Source: Desulfobacterales bacterium S5133MH16
GTDB taxonomy: Bacteria; Desulfobacterota; Desulfobacteria; Desulfobacterales; UBA11574
NCBI GenBank assembly: GCA_001751005.1
Contig: MAXL01000245.1
Coordinates: 1-5,868, forward strand
Direction of reading: 5' to 3'
Length of the DNA: 5,868 nt
The stretch's first letter is position 1, and the number at the start of each line of letters is the position of its first letter. Both the position numbers and the translations under genes were made by a program. Shown one piece after another: positions 1 through 5,868 of the stretch. The notes beneath the pieces were generated by a model that saw only the letters and a program-made list of their open reading frames with translations, was not told the DNA's origin and ran no database searches.

Positions 1-97
1 ACGTACGAAAAGTACGCCTCATGATTACAAAATTTGCACGCCTTGAATTTGAACTTTTTACGAAACCGTCTAAATCGGACTTTTTACGAAAACATCA
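1..97 (+). repeat. Left copy of a dispersed inverted repeat
   Basis: These 97 bases match the reverse complement of 5735-5831 without gaps and with three differences, at window positions 9, 23 and 62. The copy contains a small hairpin at 2-16 and two direct repeats of ACTTTTTACGAAA at 53-65 and 79-91, spaced 26 bases apart. It ends 18 bases before the DUF166 start codon. The copy probably continues to the left of the window, because the right copy extends past the matching boundary as a larger imperfect palindrome. From memory, the sequence resembles a multi-copy intergenic repeat of Desulfobacterales genomes. Its function is unknown to me. Confidence 0.93.
2..16. other. Small hairpin inside the left repeat
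   Basis: CGTAC at 2-6 and GTACG at 12-16 form a perfect five-base-pair stem around a five-base loop (GAAAA). The right repeat has the same stem at 5816-5830 with a different loop. It is probably the centre of a larger imperfect palindrome whose left half lies outside the window. No T-run follows closely, so I do not read it as a terminator. Confidence 0.6.
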
Positions 98-102
98 TTA
101 TT

Positions 103-109
103 AAAAGGA
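103..109 (+). promoter_or_regulatory. Ribosome binding site of the DUF166 selenoprotein gene
   Basis: AAAAGGA lies six bases before the ATG at 116. It is the clearest Shine-Dalgarno-like sequence next to any start in the window and supports this start codon. Confidence 0.65.
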
Positions 110-115
110 CATAAA

Positions 116-802
116 ATGAACGATCTAGAATGCACGCACAATAGTAACTCAAAGGATACATCGCAAAAACCTGCTTCTGAAATCCAAAACATTTTGGTTT
201 TTCAGCAAAACGGCAGCGGCATCAAAAAGATAGAGGGTGTCAGACAATACGGAAACAACTGTTTTTCCCTAGAAATCATATCCATCGATGCTTATCTGCC
301 TACGGTTATCGACGATACAAAAAAGTATATACCCAGGAACATTGAGGCTGACCTGGTTCTGGATTATCTGAAACATCCGGACCTTTCTTATGACCTTGCC
401 GTTGTTTGCCGGGACAAGAAAATTCCCGTGGTCGCCTCGGGAAAGAAATTTCGTGTCAAAGGAGCTTTTACTCCCCCGATCTGATGCGGGCTCTCCCGGC
501 AGGTCTGCCTGGGTAATTATGGAATCAAGTTTGGAGCACCGGAGTTTGATGTGAAGGTTGTTGATGGAATTGTTACCCGAATCAACGTGCTGCGCGGGGC
601 TCCATGTGGCGCGACCTGGGAAACAGCACGTCGCGTTGAGAACCTTCCCGTTGAAGAAGCAATAATTCGTATCGGTCTGGACGTGCAATACTACTGCATA
701 GCGGATCCTGCAGGCTGGGACCCGATTTACGGTAAAAGCCCGGTCCATCTGGCCGGCAAATTTCACACGGCTGCACTTAGAAAAGCCTTAAAACGTTTAT
801 AA
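116..802 (+). CDS. DUF166-family protein, predicted selenoprotein (Sec123 encoded by TGA)
   Basis: This is one 228-residue reading frame whose only interruption is TGA at 482-484 (codon 123). The halves at 116-481 and 485-802 share a frame, and the joined protein reads as a continuous DUF166 (Pfam PF02593) member. Residues 25-35 are a beta-strand and glycine turn (ILVFQQNGSG). Then come DLVLDYLKHPDLS (79-91), TPPI-Sec-Cys (119-124), FGAPEF (139-144) and the family signature RGAPCGATW (160-168), with further cysteines at 131, 164 and 194. I recall family members with Cys-Cys where this protein has Sec-Cys. A SECIS-like hairpin follows the TGA directly. No signal peptide or membrane segment is visible, so it is probably cytosolic. 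The biochemical role is unknown; some databases label the family putative thymidylate synthase from old methanogen work, and nothing here tests that. hrpA begins 26 bases downstream, so co-transcription is possible. A nonsense-mutated gene is the main alternative and is less likely. Confidence 0.85.
482..514 (+). promoter_or_regulatory. Selenocysteine UGA codon and bacterial SECIS element
   Basis: TGA at 482-484 is followed by a hairpin: GGCA (498-501) pairs with TGCC (506-509) around the loop GGTC (502-505). The stem extends through CCC (495-497) with GGG (511-513), leaving T510 bulged. The apical decamer GCAGGTCTGC (499-508) is, as I recall it, identical to the SelB-binding loop of E. coli fdhF. 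The loop GT (503-504) lies 19-20 bases after the TGA, against 20-21 in fdhF. The bulged U is on the 3' arm here, whereas fdhF has it on the 5' arm, so the lower stem is not a perfect match. The element lies within coding sequence, as bacterial SECIS elements do. Confidence 0.85.
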
Positions 803-828
803 AAGTTATTTGCTGTATTTACCATAAT

Positions 829-3800
829 ATGTTGAAAAAAATTGAGTCGCTTTTACCCAAAGCGCTTCTTGCCGATAGACACGCAATCCGTCATGAAATA
901 ATACGGATTAAACAATCCGGCACCAAAACCGCGTCTGAAGATAAAATTAAAAACAAACTGGTTCGGCTGGAAAAAAGGCTTCAAACATCCATCAAAAAGA
1001 AATCATGGCGAAAAGCAAACCGCCCGAAGCCGATCTATAATGATGCCCTCCCCATTTTTTCAAAAAAAGACGATATTATAGATTCCATCTCCAAAAACCG
1101 GGTGGTCATAATTTCCGGTGAGACCGGCTCCGGTAAAACCACCCAAATACCGAAATTCTGTCTTGCAGCCGGACGCGGCATCGACGGCAAGATCGGCTGT
1201 ACTCAGCCGAGAAGGATCGCTGCAACCACTGTCTCCAGACGTATTGCCGAAGAACTCGGAGAAGAGCTGGGCAGGTCCGTGGGGTATAAAATCAGATTCA
1301 AAGATAAAACCGGTCCCCATGGCTTTATTAAAATCATGACAGACGGTATCCTTCTGGCCGAAACCCAGAATGATCCGTATCTGAATGATTACGATACCAT
1401 CATCGTTGATGAGGCCCATGAAAGAAGCTTGAATATCGATTTTATTCTGGGAATTTTAAAGACCCTTTTAAAAAAAAGAAAAGACCTTAAGATTGTCATA
1501 ACCTCTGCAACCATTGACACGGAAAAATTTTCAGCGGCTTTCAACAATGCGCCGGTGATAGAAGTATCCGGTCGCATGTACCCGGTCGAAATACGGTATT
1601 CCCCCATTGACTCAAAACTCGAAGAAAATGATGAACAGACCCATATTGAAATGGCTGTCAGTGCAATTGACAATCTGCAAATAAAAAGCCCCGTTGGGGA
1701 TTTCCTCGTCTTCATGCCCACCGAACAGGATATTCGAGACACCTGCGAACTCATCAAAGCAAGGAATTACAAAGACACGGTTATCTTTCCTTTGTTTGCC
1801 AGACTTGCGGGTTCCGAGCAATCAAAAGTTTTCTCGCATATTCCCTCCAGAAAGATAATTATTGCAACCAATATTGCTGAAACCTCCATAACCATACCCG
1901 GGATTAAATATGTCATCGACACCGGACTGGCGCGCATATCCCGGTACAATCCAAGATCAAGAACCACCTCCCTTCCGGTCACCGCAATATCAAAAAGCAG
2001 CGCCAATCAGCGGAAAGGAAGATGCGGCAGGGTTCAAAACGGGGTATGCATACGCCTTTTTTCTGAAGAAGAGTTTGAAAACCGTCCGCTTTTTACTACC
2101 CCCGAAATTTTAAGAGCCAACCTCGCTGAAGTCATCTTGAGAATGATCTCACTGAAACTGGGCGATATATCGGATTTTCCATTTATTGATCGGCCGGCAT
2201 CAAAGAGCATACAGGATGGGTTTGATCTTCTTTACGAACTCGGAGCCATCGTTCCTGGACGGCTCCAAAACAAATCAAAAATAAAAACACATTTTTCGCT
2301 CACTGAAAAGGGTAAGCTTATGGCAAAAATGCCGGTTGACCCCAGAATATCCCGGATGCTCATTGAAGCACAGACCCAAGCATGTCTCGAAGAGATAACG
2401 GTAATTGCAGCTGCGCTGAGCATACCGGATCCCAGAGAACGGCCCGCAGAAAAAGCTCAGGAAGCCGATCAGATTCACAAAACGTTTAATGATCCTTCAT
2501 CCGATTTTATCACCCTTCTCAATATCTGGCGAAAATACCAGCAAACCCGGCAAAAAGAAAAAACCACAAGAAACATAAAGAAATTTTGTAAGACCCACTT
2601 TCTTTCTTTTAAAAGGATGAGGGAATGGGGGGATATCCATGCCCAGCTTTCTGAAGTGCTCAGAGAATACGGTTTGGATCATAACACATATCGGGACCAG
2701 GTCGCTCGTATAAAAAAGAGCACTCCGACTCAACCGTCAAAAGCCAAACATCCTGCTCAACACTCTAAATTCGAAAGTCTTTACGCTTCCATTCACAAAT
2801 CGATTTTGAGCGGTTTTCTCTCCAATATTGCAGCGAAAAAAGAAAACAATATTTTTCAAGCCACAAAAGGAAAAGAAGTAATGATCTTTCCGGGATCAAC
2901 CCTTTTCAATAATTCAAAATCATGGGTTGTGGCTGCTGAACTGGTTGAAACATCGCGACTTTTTGCCAGGACGTGTGCAAACATTGACAGTGACTGGCTG
3001 GAAAAACTGGGTGAAAACCTGTGCACATATACCTATCTTCATCCACACTGGGAAAGAAACCGGGGTGAGGTTGTCGCTTCCGAACAGGTCAGTCTTTTTG
3101 GTCTTATTATCGTTCCTCAAAGACCCGTATCCTATGGCAGGATTAACCCTGAGCAGGCATCTGACATTTTTATTCAAAGCGCGCTGGTTCACGGTGATGT
3201 TAAAAAAAAGTTTGATTTTATGCTTCACAACCAGAAACTGATCGATGAGGTTGGGGGTATGGAAGATAAGATCAGAAAAAGGGATGTCCTTGTCAGTGAT
3301 GCCGAATTGTTCGAGTTCTACCATAAAAGGCTAAACGGATGTTATGATATTAGAACCCTTTCAAAACATATCAAACAAAAGGAAAGCGACCTTTTTTTGC
3401 GGATGAAACCAGAGGATATTCTTCGTTATCATCCGGATGAAAAAGAACTGTCTCTTTACCCTGACAGAATTAATTTAGGAGATCATGGATTTGATTGTGT
3501 CTACAAATTCGACCCCGACAAAAACGAGGACGGTGCAACCGTAAAAATACCCGTATCCCATGCCCCAATGGTTCCGTCGGAATCGCTGGACTGGCTGGTA
3601 CCCGGACTCTACAGAGAAAAAATAACCGCGCTTATCAAAGGTCTTCCCAAAGTTTTCCGTAAAAAACTGGTACCTATTGCAAATACCGTCGATGGTATCA
3701 TCAATGAAATGCCAAAAACGCAACGTTCTTTGATAACAGAACTTGGGAATTTTATTTATAACCGCTTCGGTCTTGATATCCCCGCATCGGCCTGGCCTTG

Positions 3801-4857
3801 GGATCTTTTGCCGGACCATCTTAAAATGCGCATATCCATTACCGACCAGAAAGGCAAGGAACTTTGCTCGGGTAGAGATCCGTCAATTTTACGCCGGACT
3901 ATTTCAGGCAAAATCGACTCAAAAGAATCGAGGGAATTCGAATCTGCCAGAAAAAAATGGGAAAGAACCGGCATAACCTGCTGGGACTTTCCGGATTTAC
4001 GTGAAAGCATCAGCATAACCGGTGAAAACAACTCAAAATGGCTTGTTTACCCCGGTCTTCAGAAAGCATCTCAAGAGGAAAAGAGCATAAATTTACGCCT
4101 GTTTCTCCAACCGGAACAGGCGGTCGATTTTCATAAAGATGGTATCGCCAGGTTATTTGCCATCTATTTTTCAAAGGATCTAAAGTTTTTAAAAAAGGCC
4201 TTGACCCTGCCTAAAGAAAAAGAAAAAACGGCCAATTATTTTGGAGGGGCCAAACGCTTTGAAAAAAAGCTTTATGAAAGTATTATCAACACCCTGTTTT
4301 GTAAAAACATAAGATCCAGAGATGCTTTTTATTCACATGCCGAATCCGTGGCGCCGGCAATTCTCCCAAGCGGTCGAAAACTATTGGATCGAAGCATGTC
4401 TGTTCTTGAGGCTTATCATGAAACCAGAACTCTATTTTATAACCTGGAAATAGCTCACCGCACAAACCCTACCGCCATAAAATTTTTAGAAGACTTAAGA
4501 GAGGAACTTAAAAAACTCGTCCCTGAAACGTTTATGGATCTTTACGACACCGATCATCTCATCCACCTTGTAAGATATACAAAAACTATCGGTGTGCGTG
4601 CCCAAAGAGCTTTGGTTAATTTTGAAAAGGACAGGGCAAAGGAAAAAGAGGTCCGATTTTTTACCGAACGCCTTAATAAACTGCTGCAAGAATTATCGGC
4701 GCCGGCATCTGCAGAAAAAAAAGCGGCTGTGGAGGATTATTTCTGGCTGATTGAAGAATACAAAGTCTCTATTTTTGCACAGGAACTTAAAACACCTGTT
4801 CGGATTTCTAAAAAGCGGCTTGAAAAAAAATTAAGGGAAATTGAAAGGATGGTTTAA
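829..4857 (+). CDS. hrpA: ATP-dependent RNA helicase HrpA (DEAH box)
   Basis: The protein has 1342 residues, against about 1300 for E. coli HrpA, and looks complete. Helicase motifs are all present: Walker A GETGSGKT at 97-104, TQPRR just after it, DEAH at 194-197, SAT at 226-228, FMPT at 295-298, TNIAETS at 347-353 and QRKGRCGR at 394-401. A winged-helix/HA2 region follows at roughly 420-560 and an OB-fold region at about 680-760. The long C-terminal DUF3418 region, specific to the HrpA type, fills the remainder and ends in the typical SIFAQELKTP segment. The family unwinds RNA using NTP hydrolysis; E. coli HrpA affects fimbrial mRNA processing and has been reported to act on stalled or collided ribosomes. 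It is cytosolic. The ATG at 829 puts Walker A at nearly the same residue number as in E. coli, but no Shine-Dalgarno sequence precedes it. The gene lies 26 bases after the selenoprotein gene and converges on the glycosyltransferase gene. Confidence 0.97.
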   Translation: MLKKIESLLPKALLADRHAIRHEIIRIKQSGTKTASEDKIKNKLVRLEKRLQTSIKKKSWRKANRPKPIYNDALPIFSKKDDIIDSISKNRVVIISGETGSGKTTQIPKFCLAAGRGIDGKIGCTQPRRIAATTVSRRIAEELGEELGRSVGYKIRFKDKTGPHGFIKIMTDGILLAETQNDPYLNDYDTIIVDEAHERSLNIDFILGILKTLLKKRKDLKIVITSATIDTEKFSAAFNNAPVIEVSGRMYPVEIRYSPIDSKLEENDEQTHIEMAVSAIDNLQIKSPVGDFLVFMPTEQDIRDTCELIKARNYKDTVIFPLFARLAGSEQSKVFSHIPSRKIIIATNIAETSITIPGIKYVIDTGLARISRYNPRSRTTSLPVTAISKSSANQRKGRCGRVQNGVCIRLFSEEEFENRPLFTTPEILRANLAEVILRMISLKLGDISDFPFIDRPASKSIQDGFDLLYELGAIVPGRLQNKSKIKTHFSLTEKGKLMAKMPVDPRISRMLIEAQTQACLEEITVIAAALSIPDPRERPAEKAQEADQIHKTFNDPSSDFITLLNIWRKYQQTRQKEKTTRNIKKFCKTHFLSFKRMREWGDIHAQLSEVLREYGLDHNTYRDQVARIKKSTPTQPSKAKHPAQHSKFESLYASIHKSILSGFLSNIAAKKENNIFQATKGKEVMIFPGSTLFNNSKSWVVAAELVETSRLFARTCANIDSDWLEKLGENLCTYTYLHPHWERNRGEVVASEQVSLFGLIIVPQRPVSYGRINPEQASDIFIQSALVHGDVKKKFDFMLHNQKLIDEVGGMEDKIRKRDVLVSDAELFEFYHKRLNGCYDIRTLSKHIKQKESDLFLRMKPEDILRYHPDEKELSLYPDRINLGDHGFDCVYKFDPDKNEDGATVKIPVSHAPMVPSESLDWLVPGLYREKITALIKGLPKVFRKKLVPIANTVDGIINEMPKTQRSLITELGNFIYNRFGLDIPASAWPWDLLPDHLKMRISITDQKGKELCSGRDPSILRRTISGKIDSKESREFESARKKWERTGITCWDFPDLRESISITGENNSKWLVYPGLQKASQEEKSINLRLFLQPEQAVDFHKDGIARLFAIYFSKDLKFLKKALTLPKEKEKTANYFGGAKRFEKKLYESIINTLFCKNIRSRDAFYSHAESVAPAILPSGRKLLDRSMSVLEAYHETRTLFYNLEIAHRTNPTAIKFLEDLREELKKLVPETFMDLYDTDHLIHLVRYTKTIGVRAQRALVNFEKDRAKEKEVRFFTERLNKLLQELSAPASAEKKAAVEDYFWLIEEYKVSIFAQELKTPVRISKKRLEKKLREIERMV

Positions 4858-4882
4858 AAATACCGGTAATAAGTTGTATATG

Positions 4883-5731
4883 TTAAAATCTTTCTGAAAG
4901 CGACATGTAATACAGCGCTTCATCTTCCCGTCCCCGTTTTCGACATCCGGCCGCATAAATCACACATTTTTGTTTGAGAGTTTTTATCGCCGCACGGTGC
5001 TGGGTCCTTGAAAGCAGGTCGCTTTCAATTATTTTTTTTAAGGATTTTATTCGGAATTTGTCGAGACCCGGAGATGCGGAAAGCTGATCATTATGTCCGC
5101 CCCGTTTAATGATCAGCGGAGCGTCGATAAGGCAAACCGGATATCGGCAGCTTATTCTGAGCCATAAATCATAGTCTTCGCAAGCAGGGAGTGTTTCATC
5201 GAAGCCCCCCACTTTTTCAAACAGAGAGCGTCTGATCATCACGGCCGACGGGCTGACCAGGCACAGAGCCAGGGAGGGTTCAAAAATCATTCCCCAAGGT
5301 TTTTTGTGCCTCTTTTTGGGATTGACTCTCACATTGTTTCTGACCCATATCTCCTCGGTCTGGCAAATATAAGCGTCAGGTTTTGAATTGAAAAAATCAA
5401 CCTGGCGTGCCAGCTTTCGCGGCAGCCAGAGATCGTCCGAATCAAGAAAAGCGATAAAGTGGCCTGATGCAGCCGCAATCCCCCGGTTTCGAGCAGCACT
5501 CACCCCATGATTGCTCTGCCGGAGAACCTTGATATCGCACTGAAATGAATTGAGGATTTCGAGAGTATTATCTGTTGATCCGTCATCAACAACAATAAGT
5601 TCAAAATCTTTAAAATCCTGGGCCAGGACAGAATCGATTGCCTCTTTGATTATCCAGCCACGATTATACGTGGGAATAATGGCACTGACCAGTGGCTTTT
5701 TTTGTTTTTTTTCAATTTTCGACACCTGCAA
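4883..5731 (-). CDS. Family 2 glycosyltransferase (GT-A fold)
   Basis: The 282-residue protein starts with a lysine-rich stretch and then the GT2 nucleotide-binding strand VSAIIPTYNRG (15-25). VVDDGSTD (47-54) should bind the nucleotide sugar, SAARNRG lies at 78-84, and DSDD (97-100) holds the metal-binding DXD-type motif. GGFDE (175-179) and EDYDLWLR (185-192) are the acceptor-side motifs, including the probable catalytic acidic pair Glu185-Asp186. It should transfer a sugar from a nucleotide donor to a cell-surface glycan or similar acceptor; donor and acceptor cannot be read from sequence. No membrane segment is evident, so it probably works at the cytoplasmic face. The start is uncertain. 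There is no in-frame ATG: TTG at 5731 and GTG at 5725 are the candidates, and an in-frame TAA inside the adjacent repeat closes the frame upstream. No good Shine-Dalgarno sequence is visible. The gene converges on hrpA with 25 bases between stop codons, and no polysaccharide cluster is visible around it. Confidence 0.92.
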   Translation of the reverse strand: MQVSKIEKKQKKPLVSAIIPTYNRGWIIKEAIDSVLAQDFKDFELIVVDDGSTDNTLEILNSFQCDIKVLRQSNHGVSAARNRGIAAASGHFIAFLDSDDLWLPRKLARQVDFFNSKPDAYICQTEEIWVRNNVRVNPKKRHKKPWGMIFEPSLALCLVSPSAVMIRRSLFEKVGGFDETLPACEDYDLWLRISCRYPVCLIDAPLIIKRGGHNDQLSASPGLDKFRIKSLKKIIESDLLSRTQHRAAIKTLKQKCVIYAAGCRKRGREDEALYYMSLSERF

Positions 5732-5734
5732 CTT

Positions 5735-5831
5735 TGATGTTTTCGTAAAAAGTCCGATTTAGACGGTTTTGTAAAAAGTTCAAATTCAAGGCGTGCAAAT
5801 TTTGTAATTATGAGGCGTACTTGTCGTACGT
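5735..5831 (-). repeat. Right copy of the dispersed inverted repeat
   Basis: This is the reverse complement of 1-97, matching at 94 of 97 positions without gaps. It starts three bases outside the TTG start of the glycosyltransferase. On the minus strand it carries the same two ACTTTTTAC-containing direct repeats, one of them with A instead of G, and the same small hairpin stem at 5816-5830. The orientation makes the same end of both copies face inward, toward the 5' ends of the outer genes. Confidence 0.93.
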
Positions 5832-5860
5832 TGAATGATTACGAAATGCAGCACAACGCA
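5789..5860. repeat. Large imperfect palindrome in the right repeat
   Basis: The small hairpin at 5816-5830 is the tip of a longer imperfect palindrome. Going outward, TTTTGTAATTAT on the left arm opposes ATGATTACGAAA on the right arm with only G-T-type differences, after a four-base unpaired stretch. Beyond that GTGC (5793-5796) opposes GCAC (5851-5854), and GCG opposes CGC with small bulges. As RNA or single-stranded DNA it could fold into a long interrupted stem. The outer right arm (5832-5868) lies beyond the portion shared with the left end, which shows that the full repeat unit is longer than 97 bases and that the left copy is cut by the window edge. Confidence 0.6.
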
Positions 5861-5868
5861 GAAGTTGG

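Noticed and set aside
2..60. Rho-independent terminator from the repeat hairpin and T-run
   Set aside because: The T-run starts about 40 bases after the hairpin, which is too far, and the five-base stem is short.
1..97. CRISPR array or integron attC site
   Set aside because: Only one copy lies at each end, the internal direct repeat occurs just twice, and there are no spacers, cas genes or integrase.
482..484. Nonsense mutation making a pseudogene
   Set aside because: There is no other lesion in 228 codons, the TGA sits at a Cys-type family position next to Cys, and a hairpin with an fdhF-like apical loop follows at the right distance. It is not excluded outright.
482..484. UGA reassigned to Trp or Gly by a variant genetic code
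   Set aside because: All Trp codons in the two long genes are TGG, and no other in-frame TGA occurs in any of the three genes, which would be very unlikely under reassignment.
269..766. 165-codon antisense ORF
   Set aside because: It lies opposite the DUF166 gene, shows no recognisable domain, and is explained as a shadow of the coding strand.
116..802. Two separate small genes at 116-484 and 551-802
   Set aside because: They share one frame, the joined product is a continuous DUF166 protein, and 551 is a GTG (Val146) in the middle of the domain with no ribosome binding site.
4858..4882. Bidirectional terminator between hrpA and the glycosyltransferase gene
   Set aside because: The gap has only the eight-base palindrome TACCGGTA and no GC-rich stem followed by a T-run.

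Overview
The window looks like chromosomal DNA from a deltaproteobacterium of the Desulfobacterales type (Desulfobacterota, sulfate-reducer lineage). Three things suggest this: the dispersed repeat at both ends resembles, from memory, an intergenic repeat family common in those genomes; the first gene appears to encode a selenoprotein, and selenocysteine use is common in that group; and the proteins read like deltaproteobacterial homologues. The taxonomic placement is inference, since no rRNA or other marker gene is present.

Layout, left to right. Positions 1-97 are one copy of a dispersed repeat. At 116-802 on the plus strand is a 228-residue DUF166-family protein. Its reading frame is interrupted only by an in-frame TGA at 482-484. 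This TGA is immediately followed by a bacterial SECIS-like hairpin, so I annotate one selenoprotein gene with Sec123 rather than two short ORFs. After a 26-base gap, 829-4857 on the plus strand encodes a full-length HrpA-type DEAH-box RNA helicase of 1342 residues. Converging on it, 4883-5731 on the minus strand encodes a GT-A fold family 2 glycosyltransferase of about 282 residues. Positions 5735-5831 are a second copy of the repeat in inverted orientation (94 of 97 positions match), and its palindromic half continues to the window end at 5868.

The three genes do not form an obvious pathway. The DUF166 gene and hrpA are co-directional and close enough to be co-transcribed. The glycosyltransferase is a separate, convergent unit. 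The most notable feature is the selenocysteine codon in the DUF166 protein, at the first position of what I recall as a conserved Cys-Cys pair. The second is the near-identical inverted repeat pair, with the same end of each copy abutting the 5' end of a gene.
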